Positions 18,453 through 27,050 of a stretch of 64,000 nucleotides of DNA are shown in pieces (position 1 is the stretch's first letter; the number at the start of each line of letters is the position of its first letter). The position numbers and the translations under genes are program-made. Under the pieces are notes generated by a model, which searched no databases, was not told the DNA's origin, and saw nothing but the letters and a program-made list of their open reading frames with translations. The stretch comes from HK1 sp965220535 (GTDB lineage: Bacteria; Pseudomonadota; Gammaproteobacteria; HK1), in the NCBI GenBank assembly GCA_965220535.1, contig OZ244833.1:2666001-2730000 (forward strand). The letters run 5' to 3'.

Positions 18453-18987
18453 GGCTTTTGTTTCTCCGTTCGTTGCTGGGCGCCGATTGTCGGGCGCTGT
18501 TCGTCGGGCGTCGATCGTCGGGTGCAGCGCGCTCGCTTCGGCGTGCCGGCCGAGGGCAGTATCCTCTCGACCCTTGCGAAGACGCTCGGATGCGCTTTGT
18601 CCCCCCTTGTCCCCGTTTCGGCTGCGGATATTCGAAGGGTTTTTTCGCCTTCGAAAGCGCATCGCCCCCGCCCCGGTATATGGCAAGCAGCGAGTGGCGA
18701 GCGACAAGCGACAAGCAGGCAAATACGACGATCGACGGCGCTTCGTCGGGCTTGCCGCTCGCTCGCCTCGGCTCTCGATATCCCCTTTCGATATCCCCCT
18801 GCGTCGCGGCGGGGCTCTTTCCAAGCGAGAATCCCTCGGCGCTCGACGAAAGGGACAAACGCTACAGGATCGACCGATTCGAGTCGCGGCGATTCGCTGA
18901 CAAGTCTAGCAGCCCGTCGCCGCGCAAACACCCAAGCGGACCGCCGAGCCGAAAGGGCTCGTGCATTGATGACGGCGCCGACAGGGA
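18453..18987. other. 535-bp non-coding region upstream of iolE
   Basis: No credible gene. The DNA holds short direct repeats such as TCGTCGGGCG (about 18487-18520) and GCGACAAGC (about 18700-18715; the same word recurs in the repeats near 30.1-31.2 kb). It should hold the iolE operon promoter. No terminator stem for the 18988-21408 gene was found by eye. Confidence 0.5.
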
Positions 18988-21408
18988 TCAACCCCGAACC
19001 CGCTCGTTGGCGGGATCGTAAAGGCAGCCCGCCACGACCCTCGCGTCGAAGGTGCGACCGATGATCTCGACCCCGAGGGCGCTGCCGATCTGCGCCCACT
19101 CGGGCTCGAGAAATCCCATCGCCAGATTCTTGCCCGTCCGATGCCCCCAAGCCGAGGAAGTGACGGTCCCGACGACCCGTTCATCGACGACCAAGGAATC
19201 CCCCGGCGAGGCCACCGCGACTTCGCTTGCGACCTCCATCATCGCGAAGGTGCGCCGATGACCGGCATCGCGCATCCTTTCGAGGGCGGCCTTGCCGACG
19301 AATTCCTTGTCCATCCGGACAAAGCGCCCAAGGCCGCTTTCGAAGGGATTGAACTCGACGATCAGGTCGCTCTTCCAGTGCCGATAACCCTTCTCAATAC
19401 GCATCGATTCCGCGGCCCTCGATCCGAAGACCCCGAGATCGAAGGCCCGACCGGCTTCAAGAAGCAGCTCGAAGCATCGCCTCGATTGCTCGACCCCTAC
19501 GTGGATCTCCCAAGCCGACTCGCCGGAAAACGACAGCGAGAGGGCGAGGGCATCGATATATCCGATACGAATCCGGCGCACCGAAAGCCAAGGGAAAGCG
19601 GCGGCCGACCAATCCGTGCGCGGGGCGACGGCGGCCAGGAGCTCGCGCGATCTCGGTCCGGCGACGACGAGGATCGTATGGCTATCGGTCAGGCTCGCGA
19701 TCCGGATCGAGCCGTCGCTCGGCGCGTGCTCCGCCAACCACTCGAAATCGTGTCGTTCGGCGGCCGCCGCCGAGCCGTACCAGATCGTTTCCCGATCGAG
19801 ATTGGCGATCGTCGCCTCGCTCTTGATATTCCCGTGGTGATTCAGGAAATAAACCAAGCCGACCTTGCCCTCGCGGCGCGGGATGACAGAGCAAGAAAGC
19901 CTATCGAGCCAGTCATGCACGCCCTTGCCGGTGATTTCGAGCCGGTTGAAACCGTTGACCTCCATGATCCCGACATTGCGGCGGAGATTGTCGACCTCCG
20001 CCGCGACGATATCGTGGACGTTGTTGATCCGAAAGGAGTGTTCTTCGGCGAAATCGTCGGCGGGTTTGAAGAAATCCGCTCGCTCCCAGCCGTTGACGGG
20101 AGAAAACTCGGCGCCAAGACCAAGCCAAGTCTCGTACAGGGGAGTCGTTTTGAGTCTGCGTCCCGCCGGCCGGTGCTCGTGCGGTTTGTGGAAGCGAAAC
20201 TCGTTTCGATATTCCTCCATCGCCTTTTCGGCGGTGAATTCCTCGTTGGCGTGGTGCGTGAAACGGCGCGGATCCAAGCACCAAGTATCGTAGCAAGCCT
20301 CTCCGTGGGCGATGATCTGAGCCAAAAGCCAGCCGTGCCCGCCGCCCTCGCCGAGACCGGCCCGCAAGCCGGTGATGCAATAGGCGTTGCGCTTGCCCGG
20401 GATCTTGCCCACCAGCGGCAGCCCGTCGGGGGTATAGGTGATCGGCCCGTTGATCACGCTATGGATACCGGCTTCGCCGAGGCAGGGCAGGCGGCGGAAG
20501 GCGCCTTCCATCACCTCCATGACGCGATCGAGATCGTTCGGACAAAGCGCCATGGTGAAACCGGGGTCGATGCCGCCTAGCCCCCAGGGTCGGCAGTCCT
20601 GCTCGTAGAAGCCGACCAAAAGCCCGTTTTTCTCTTGGCGGCAGTAGAAATCGTCGGTCGGACAGCGGATCAGAGGGACGCGGAAATCGAGCGCCTCGAT
20701 CTGCCGGATGCTCTCGGTGAGCATGTACTGATGCTCCATCGAGGCCACCGGCAACTCGACGCCCATCATGGCCCCGATCTCGTTGCAGCGATAGCCCCCG
20801 GCATCGACGACGCTCTCGCAATGGATATCGCCCTTTTCGGTATGGACGATCCAGCTTCCGTCTCGCTCTTGCGTCAGATCGATCACCGGATTGAAGCGGT
20901 GGATCTCGGCGCCCGCCTTGCGCGCCCGCCGGGCGAGGGCTTGGCAAAGCTGGGCGGGATCGATATCGCCGTCGTAGGGATCCCAAAGCGCCCCGAGCAA
21001 GTTCTCCGTGCGGATCAGCGGGTGGCGACGTTTGCACTCCTCGGCGTCGATATATTCGAAGGGCACGCCCATGCCCTTGGCGAGGCTGATGAAATGGTGG
21101 TAGCCGTCGACATGGTCTTCGGTCGAGGCCAGACGAATTCCGCCGCTGCCGTGGTGGTAGTCGATGGGGTAGTCGGGGTCGGCGGCGAGTTCTCGATAAA
21201 GCCGGATCGAGTGGCTTTTGAGGCCGACCATCGTCTGATTCGCGCCGAAATTCGTGACTTGAGCCGCGGAATGCCAAGTCGTTCCCGAGGTCAGCTCGTC
21301 GCGCTCGACCAAGACGCAGTCGTCTATCCCCTCGCAGGTCAGGTGATAGAGGGTCGAGCAGCCGCCGATGCCTCCGCCGATGACCACGACTTTGGTATAT
21401 GTTTTCAT
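18988..21408 (-). CDS. Dimethylglycine/sarcosine dehydrogenase-like FAD enzyme with GcvT domain
   Basis: 806 aa from ATG 21408 (GAAGAG upstream). The N-terminal DAO-type FAD domain has GGGIGG (11-16), ELTSGTTWHSAAQVTNFGAN and GLRAGLGEGGGHGW. The C-terminal half is a glycine-cleavage T-protein (GcvT) folate domain, including LFSGE-like SFSGESAWEIHV and GYRHWKSDL. Such fusions oxidise N-methyl groups of dimethylglycine, sarcosine or related amines and pass the one-carbon unit to tetrahydrofolate. Divergent from an MttB-like methyltransferase 344 bp away, which supports a role in stepwise betaine or methylamine demethylation (inference). Confidence 0.92.
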   Translation of the reverse strand: MKTYTKVVVIGGGIGGCSTLYHLTCEGIDDCVLVERDELTSGTTWHSAAQVTNFGANQTMVGLKSHSIRLYRELAADPDYPIDYHHGSGGIRLASTEDHVDGYHHFISLAKGMGVPFEYIDAEECKRRHPLIRTENLLGALWDPYDGDIDPAQLCQALARRARKAGAEIHRFNPVIDLTQERDGSWIVHTEKGDIHCESVVDAGGYRCNEIGAMMGVELPVASMEHQYMLTESIRQIEALDFRVPLIRCPTDDFYCRQEKNGLLVGFYEQDCRPWGLGGIDPGFTMALCPNDLDRVMEVMEGAFRRLPCLGEAGIHSVINGPITYTPDGLPLVGKIPGKRNAYCITGLRAGLGEGGGHGWLLAQIIAHGEACYDTWCLDPRRFTHHANEEFTAEKAMEEYRNEFRFHKPHEHRPAGRRLKTTPLYETWLGLGAEFSPVNGWERADFFKPADDFAEEHSFRINNVHDIVAAEVDNLRRNVGIMEVNGFNRLEITGKGVHDWLDRLSCSVIPRREGKVGLVYFLNHHGNIKSEATIANLDRETIWYGSAAAAERHDFEWLAEHAPSDGSIRIASLTDSHTILVVAGPRSRELLAAVAPRTDWSAAAFPWLSVRRIRIGYIDALALSLSFSGESAWEIHVGVEQSRRCFELLLEAGRAFDLGVFGSRAAESMRIEKGYRHWKSDLIVEFNPFESGLGRFVRMDKEFVGKAALERMRDAGHRRTFAMMEVASEVAVASPGDSLVVDERVVGTVTSSAWGHRTGKNLAMGFLEPEWAQIGSALGVEIIGRTFDARVVAGCLYDPANERVRG

Positions 21409-21480
21409 CGCTCTTCGTTCGGTGGTTTTGGGGGATCGATCCGATCGCTCGATTCCCTTCGATAGCGCGTCGGGCTTCGA

Positions 21481-21540
21481 GCGAGACAATCGGGCGAGAC
21501 AATCGGGCGAGACAATCGGGCGAGACAATCGGGCGAGACG
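21481..21540. repeat. 13-bp tandem repeat in the divergent promoter region
   Basis: Four and a half units of GCGAGACAATCGG lie between the divergent dehydrogenase (start 21408) and MttB-like (start 21753) genes. Their position in the only shared promoter region means copy number could alter expression, but no regulator site is identified. The remainder of 21409-21752 shows no gene. Confidence 0.85.
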
Positions 21541-21752
21541 AAAGGCTTTCGAATCATCGCCGGGGAGGATCGTTCCCCCTGACCTTCTCGTCGATGTTCC
21601 GGCCGACATTCCGGCCAATATCGGCACCCGAAATATCGGCGCACGAATCGCGGACGAGGATTCGGATCGCCGAATGCCTTGCGATCCCCCGCGCTCGCTC
21701 GCTTCTGCGATGTCGAAGCGGCATGGATATCGAAAGACCGAGGATCAATCGA

Positions 21753-23324
21753 ATGCCAAGCAAGGGAAAAAGAGGGGGTCGACGCCCCGGCGGCCGAGCC
21801 TCGCGAGTCGCCGCGCGCACCGCCGCCAAGCCGGAGATCGTCCCGAACCCTCCCGGCCAACGCGGCGGTCGCTACCGGCCCCTTTCCGACAGCGGCCTGT
21901 GCGCGGTCATCGACACCGCGATGCGCATCCTCGCCGAAATCGGCATGGACCGGGTCCCGGCGCCGGTGGTCGACAAGGCCATCGAACGCGGCGCCCGTCG
22001 CAATGCCCACGGCCGTCTCGTCTTTCCCCGCTCCTTCGTCGAGGATATCATCGACGGAGCGGCAAAGACTTTCGTCTATCACGGGCGCGACCCCCGATAC
22101 GATTTCGAGATCGGGGGCGAGCGCGTGTATTTCGGCACCGGCGGGGCGGCCGTCCAGACCCTCGATATCGACAGCGGCCGCTACCGACCCTCGACCCTGC
22201 GCGATCTCTACGACTTCACACGCCTGATCGACACCCTCGATCATGTCAGCTGGTTCACGCGCTGTTGTATCGCCACCGATGTTCCGGACCCCTTCGATCT
22301 CGATATCAACACCGCCTATGCGCTGCTCGCGGGAACCACCAAACCGGTTGGCATGTCGTTCACGCTCGGGGCCCATGTCGATCCCATCGTCGATATCTTC
22401 GATTGGGCTTCGGGCGGCGAGGGCGCGTTTGCATCGCGACCCTTTTGCAAGGCCCATATCTCGCCCGTGGTCTCCCCGCTGCGTTTCGGCGAGGACGCCG
22501 TCGACGTGACGCTCGCTTGCATCCGCCGGCGGGTGCCGATCAACGCCATCATCGCCGCCCAATCGGGGGCCACGGCTCCGGCGGCCCCGGCGGGCATGTT
22601 GGCGCAATCGACGGCCGAAACCCTGGCGGCGCTGATCTTGGTCAATCTCTTCGCCCCGGGCTATCCGGTGATCTTCTCGAATTGGCCGCTGGTGGTCGAT
22701 CTGCGCACCGGGGCCTTCGCCGGCGGCGGGGGCGAGATATCGGCGATGAACGCCGCCGCGGCGCAGATCTCCAACCACCTCGGTCTGCCGAGCGGCGTCG
22801 CCTGCTCGATGTCGGACGCCAAGGCCGTCGACGCCCAGATGGGGGCGGAGAAAGCGATGGCCGCGGTCGCCGCCGGGCTTGCCGGGGGCAATATGGTCTA
22901 CGAATCCTCGGGCATGATGGCCGGCTTGCTCGGCGCCTCCTTCGAGGCCTTCGTCGCCGACAACGAAATGCTCGGCCATGTCTACCGGCTGATCCGCGGC
23001 ATCGAGGTCGACGAGGAGACCCTAGGCTTCGAGACGATCTTGGAAGCGGCGACCGGCGAGGGTCATTTTCTCGGCGCCGCCCATACCATGGCCGCCATGC
23101 AGCGCGATTATTTCTATCCCGCCCTTGCCGATCGCGACACCCCCACGGGTTGGGCCGAGAAGGGTGCACTCGATCTCAAATCCCGCGCCCGCGACATCGC
23201 CCGCGAGATTTTGGCCAACCACCATCCCCGCTATTTATCCGGCGAGGTCGATCGTCGCATCCGGGAGCGCTTCGATATCTTTCTCTCCCCGGAGGATCTT
23301 CGAGCGTCAGGCATCGCCTCTTGA
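21753..23324 (+). CDS. MttB-like trimethylamine/betaine methyltransferase
   Basis: 523 aa from ATG 21753 with GAGGA upstream; the open frame before it is not coding. The N-terminus is basic (PSKGKRGGRRPGG), then the MttB TIM-barrel family follows: AMRILAEIGMDRVPAPVVD, GGAAVQTLDIDSGRYRP, IIAAQSGATAPAAPAGMLAQ, GHFLGAAHTMAAMQRDYFYP. There is no in-frame TAG, so it belongs to the non-pyrrolysine group, whose characterised members move a methyl group from quaternary amines such as glycine betaine to a corrinoid protein. No corrinoid protein is encoded nearby. Its last 170 bp are repeated downstream. Confidence 0.92.
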   Translation: MPSKGKRGGRRPGGRASRVAARTAAKPEIVPNPPGQRGGRYRPLSDSGLCAVIDTAMRILAEIGMDRVPAPVVDKAIERGARRNAHGRLVFPRSFVEDIIDGAAKTFVYHGRDPRYDFEIGGERVYFGTGGAAVQTLDIDSGRYRPSTLRDLYDFTRLIDTLDHVSWFTRCCIATDVPDPFDLDINTAYALLAGTTKPVGMSFTLGAHVDPIVDIFDWASGGEGAFASRPFCKAHISPVVSPLRFGEDAVDVTLACIRRRVPINAIIAAQSGATAPAAPAGMLAQSTAETLAALILVNLFAPGYPVIFSNWPLVVDLRTGAFAGGGGEISAMNAAAAQISNHLGLPSGVACSMSDAKAVDAQMGAEKAMAAVAAGLAGGNMVYESSGMMAGLLGASFEAFVADNEMLGHVYRLIRGIEVDEETLGFETILEAATGEGHFLGAAHTMAAMQRDYFYPALADRDTPTGWAEKGALDLKSRARDIAREILANHHPRYLSGEVDRRIRERFDIFLSPEDLRASGIAS

Positions 23325-23911
23325 ACGCCCGCTTGAACGCTGCTTGCCGACCGCGATCTCATCGCCGAGCCGGAGACGATGGCATCGTCCCCGAGCGCGA
23401 TTCGCTCCTTGTGTTTTGCCGGTCGCGACACTCCCATGATTCGGGCCGAGAAGGGCGCACTCGATCTCAATCCCCTCGCCCGCGACATCGCACGCGAGAT
23501 TTTGGCGAACCACCATCCCCGCTATTTATCCGGCGAGGTCGATCGTCGCATCCGGGAGCGCATCGATATTTTTCTCTCCCCGGAGGATCTTCGAGCGTCG
23601 CCTCTTGGTCGCCCGCTTGAACGCTCCTTCGAATGCTGCTTGACGACCGCGATCTCATCGCCGAGGAGGGGACGACGGCATCGTTCCCGAGCGCGATTCG
23701 CTCCTTGCGTTTTGCCGGTCGCGACACTCCCATGATTCGGGCCGAGAAGGGCGCACTCGATCTCAACCCCCTCGCCCGCGACATCGCGCACGAGATTTTG
23801 GCCAACCACCATCCGCGCTATTTGTCCGGCGAGGTCGATCGTCGCATCCGAGAGCGCTTCGATATTTTTCTCTCCTCGGAGGATCTTCGAGCGGTGGGCA
23901 TCGCCTCTTGA
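23325..23911 (+). repeat. Two diverged tandem copies of the mttB-like 3' end
   Basis: The 3' end of the methyltransferase gene recurs twice, at about 291- and 296-bp spacing (GAGAAGGG(T/C)GCACTCGATCTC at 23157, 23448 and 23744). Both copies can still be translated into the same C-terminal peptide (ARDIA(R/H)EILANHHPRYLSGE...), and the last ends in the same GIAS-stop. The two copies share changes absent from the parent gene (LDLNPL for LDLKSR). Each also carries about 120 bp of shared spacer that includes CTTGAACG and CCGCGATCTCATCGCCGA. Confidence 0.93.
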
Positions 23912-23929
23912 ACGCCCGCTTGAACGCTG

Positions 23930-24960
23930 CTTGAAGACCGCGATCTCATCGCCGAAAAGGGCGTCTTCGGTGAGTTTCGGGATTGTCGCCCTCTCCCGCC
24001 TTTGAGCATCGTGGTTGTGAGTCGGCTATCGAAATCGGACTTCGAGTTGCCGAGCCGGAGCCGACGACATCGTTCCTGGGCGCGATTCGTTCTTCGGCGC
24101 TTTGCCGGCCAACGACGATCCCCCGATCTTCGCCTGCCGAGAAGGGCATCTTCGGCGAGCATCGGGATCGCCGCCATCTCCCGCCTTTGGGCACCGTGGC
24201 TTTGAGTCGGCTATCGGAATCGGGAATCGGGCTTCGAGTCGCCGAGCTGGCGCCGACGACATCGTTCCCGAACGCGATTCGTTCCTCGGCGTCTAGTCGG
24301 GCAACGACGATCCCCTGATCTTCGCCTGCCGAGAATTGCGTCTTCGGCGAGCGTCGAGATCGCCGCCATCTCCCGCCTTTGGGCATCGTGGCTTTGAGTC
24401 GGCTATCGGAATCGGGAATCGGGCTTCAAGTCGCCGGCTCGGAGCCGACGACATTGTTCCCGAACGCGATTTGTTCCTCGGCGTTTAGTCGGGCAACGAC
24501 GATCCCCCCGATCTTCGCCTGCCGAGAAGGGCGTCTTCGGCGAGCATCGGGATCGCCGCCATCTCCCGCCTTTGGGCATCGTGGCTTTGAGTCGGCTATC
24601 GGAATCGGGAATCGGGCTTCGAGTCGCCGAGCCGGAGCCGACGACATCGTTCCTGAACGCGATTCGTTCCTCGGCGTTTAGTCGGGCAACGACGATCCCC
24701 CCGATTTTCGTCTACCGAGAAGAGCGTCATCGGCGAGCGTCGGGATCGCCGCCATCTCCCGCCTTTGGGCATCGTGGCTGTGAGTCGGCTATCGGAGTCG
24801 GGCTTCGAGTCGCCGAGCCGGCGCCGACGACATCGTTCCCGGGCGCGATTAGTTCTTCGGCGTTTAGTCGGGCAACGACGATCCCCCGATCTCCGCCTGC
24901 TGAGAAGGGCGCCTTCGGCGAGCGTCGGAATCGCCGCTATTCCCCACCTCGGCTATCTAG
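23930..24960. repeat. 192-bp tandem repeat array, about five units
   Basis: The marker CCGACGACAT starts at 24061, 24253, 24445 (one mismatch), 24638 and 24824, giving periods of 192, 192, 193 and 186 bp, with partial units at both ends. Units are about 85-95% alike by eye. Because 192 is divisible by three, long phantom frames run through it on both strands. Part of each unit (ATCGTTCC(C/T)GAACGCGATTCG) resembles the spacer of the mttB-tail copies immediately to the left. No unit contains a recognisable gene end. Confidence 0.9.
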
Positions 24961-25003
24961 GCCTCGGTTCGGGTCTCGAATCGGGCTTCGAAGCGCCCTC
25001 GGA

Positions 25004-25510
25004 TCAGTCCAGATCGCGGGCCAGATAAACGACGCCCTTTTCGCCTTCGCTCTCCCAGCGCTCGCCGATTTCGACGAAGCCATGGCGTTTGTGGAAGCGC
25101 AGCGAGCCCGGGTTGGGCGGTGCCAGATTGACCTCGGCGAGAAGCACCGAACGCTCGTTGCGAAAGCGGGCGAAGACCGCTTCGTAGAGTCCTTCGCCGA
25201 CCTTGCGTCCGCGATATCCATCGGCCACGGCCACCCGATCAACGTAGGCGAATCGATCGAAACGCGCACTGACCCACCGGTAGTTGAGGCTCGGGTGGTC
25301 GAGCCCCTCTTGCATACACAGCACGAAGCCGACCGCTTCGCCATCGATCTCGGCAACCAAAGTCGCCGCGCCGACTTCCCGCACCAGGCGATCGAGATCG
25401 ATCCTCGAAACCCGGCCGACACCGGGCACCCCGGCCTCGTTGATTGCATGGATCGCCGCCAGATCCGGCTCGCGCCAATCTCGGATATTCATGGTTTTTT
25501 GTTCCGTCAT
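25004..25510 (-). CDS. GNAT-family N-acetyltransferase
   Basis: 168 aa (a start at ATG 25492 would give 162 aa; neither has a clear SD). Single GNAT domain: N-terminal NIRDWREPDLAAIHAINEAG, acetyl-CoA loop VADGYRGRKVGEGLYEAVF (the R/Q-x-x-G-x-G/A pattern) and LRFHKRHGFVEIGERWE near the C-terminus. Substrate unknown. It sits between the 192-bp array and the iolD-tail array with no operon partner. Confidence 0.85.
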   Translation of the reverse strand: MTEQKTMNIRDWREPDLAAIHAINEAGVPGVGRVSRIDLDRLVREVGAATLVAEIDGEAVGFVLCMQEGLDHPSLNYRWVSARFDRFAYVDRVAVADGYRGRKVGEGLYEAVFARFRNERSVLLAEVNLAPPNPGSLRFHKRHGFVEIGERWESEGEKGVVYLARDLD

Positions 25511-25689
25511 TCGCTTCGAACGACCGCCGCTGTCCGCGCGGTCCGAGCTTCGCTATTCATCCACCGAGCGGCATCTCGTATAAGGGCTCGCTCGGGCCAA
25601 TCGTCGAAGCGGTATCGTCGCTGCCTACCGGTGCGCCGCCGAGCGATGAAAGCGAGTCCGCAGCGTTTTGCCTCCCGCTTCGAAAACCC

Positions 25690-25874
25690 GCTTTCCTCGA
25701 TCGCCGAGGCTGGCTCGCCAAAGCATCGACCGCTGCCGCCGGATTCTCTAGCGCACCCGCAAGTCATCAGCCGAGCCGATCCCCCGCGCCGCCCCGCGCC
25801 ACCTTTTCAAACCCCCGTTCTTTGCCGGGCACAAATGCTCTTTTGCCGCTCGCGGGCCTTTCGTACTTCGTCGC
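25690..25874 (-). repeat. Interrupted unit of the iolD-tail array (left part)
   Basis: GGCTCGCCAAAGC, GATCCCCCGCGCCGC and CTTTTCAAACCCCC followed by GGGCCTTTCGTAC match the 280-bp units found at 26.5-27.1 kb. The match stops at about 25870 and resumes at about 26550, so the unknown gene between lies inside one repeat unit. A central part of about 70 bp is missing from this unit. Confidence 0.8.
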
Positions 25875-26534
25875 CTATGCGAGTTTCAGCGAATAGATGC
25901 GCAACCGGTTCGACGCGTTCAGTTCGGCAGCGAGCGCGACGGCGCGTGCGTGATCGAACTGCGTTGCCGATCGTCGATCAAATGTGTATCGCTGGCTCAT
26001 GCCGCGGGCGTGGTCGTCGGCATCGAAGGCGACGAATGCAGTATTGAAGACGTCGGACTCGCGCTTGTCGCGCAAAGCGGTGAACAAGACGAACTTCGGA
26101 TCGGTGATCGCGCTGCCGTCGGCTTGGCGTGCGTCGTCGCGATCATCGAAAATCACGATGTACTCGGCGACGCTGCCGGTTCGCACGGCTTGCCTAATGT
26201 GCGCACGCGCTAGCGATTCGCTCGCGTAGGCGTTCGACAAGATCGTTCGCGTGCTGGTGCGCGGGTTGATGGACAGGATGCGGTACCGGCGCGGCGGCGC
26301 ATCGTCGCCGCCGAAGTTCGCCGCGCGGTCGTTGGCATTGACGAGATAGGCATCGAAGTCAGGATTGGCGGCGGCAATCGCAGCGAGTCGCCCGTCGATG
26401 ACATGGGCAGGGTAGACGCACGCGCGTTCGGTGTTCGCGGTCGTCGAGATGATGATGTCGCCGACGCCGACGGCGGACACGAAGACGCGCCGCGACTCGT
26501 CGCGCGGATATAGGGCGATGTGAAAGTAGGACAT
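25875..26534 (-). CDS. Unknown 219-aa protein inserted in a repeat unit
   Basis: ATG 26534 with GGAGA upstream. The protein begins SYFHIALYPRDESRRVFVSAVGVGD and is hydrophilic with no signal peptide or membrane segment. Internal strings such as ACVYPAHVIDGRLAAIAAANPDFDAYLVNAND look like a compact alpha/beta fold, but no family is recognised. Base usage differs from the neighbours (more GCG and CGC around CGACG words). Flanking DNA on both sides belongs to one iolD-tail repeat unit, so the gene looks like a single-gene insertion. Confidence 0.75.
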   Translation of the reverse strand: MSYFHIALYPRDESRRVFVSAVGVGDIIISTTANTERACVYPAHVIDGRLAAIAAANPDFDAYLVNANDRAANFGGDDAPPRRYRILSINPRTSTRTILSNAYASESLARAHIRQAVRTGSVAEYIVIFDDRDDARQADGSAITDPKFVLFTALRDKRESDVFNTAFVAFDADDHARGMSQRYTFDRRSATQFDHARAVALAAELNASNRLRIYSLKLA

Positions 26535-27050
26535 GGCGATCTCCACTATGCAGGTTCGCGCTTGGACACCTTAAGGATTCCGACATCCCAATCCACGCTC
26601 GGCTCGCCAAAGCCTTGTCCGCCATCGGATTCTTTAGCGCGGTCGCCATCCCCGCCGGGCTCGACTCGCCGATACAACGGCTGCTGCGATCTAAGATGCT
26701 TTGCGTATCAGCCATGACGATGCTGTCGCTGCCGCTCAAATATCGGGTCGATCCCCCGCGCCGCCTTTTCAAACCCCCTTCGTTGCCGGGCACGAACGCT
26801 CTATTTGTTGCTCGCGGGCCGGCCCTTAAGCACTCCTTCGCGCTCGGGCACCTTAAAGATTCCGACATCCCAATCCACGCTCGGCCTGCCAAAGCCTTGG
26901 CCGCCATCGGATTCCTTGGCGCGCTCCCCGTCCCTGCCGGGCTTCGACTCGCCGATACAACGGCTGCTGCGATCCAAGATGCTTTGCGCATCAGCCATAA
27001 CGATGCTGCCGCTGCCGCTCGAATAACGGGTCGATCCCTCGCGCCGCCTT
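26535..27050 (-). repeat. Diverged tandem copies of the iolD 3' end
   Basis: Read on the minus strand, the last codons of iolD and their flank recur at 282- and 277-bp spacing (CCGACATCCCAATCC at 26580 and 26862; parent CCGACATCCCAATCC at 27139). The copies encode DWDVGIFKVPEREGV against DWDVGVPEVSEREGV in the gene. Each unit continues with about 220 bp of shared non-coding DNA (GATCCAAGATGCTTTGCG, CTTTCAAACCCCC). With the broken unit at 25690-25874 this makes three copies plus the parent. Confidence 0.9.

Noticed and set aside
23930..24960. CRISPR array
   Set aside because: Units are about 192 bp with no short identical repeat separated by unique spacers; neighbouring cas genes are absent.
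25004..25510. GNAT gene as toxin of a TacAT-type toxin-antitoxin pair
   Set aside because: No adjacent small ribbon-helix-helix antitoxin gene; the flanks are repeats.
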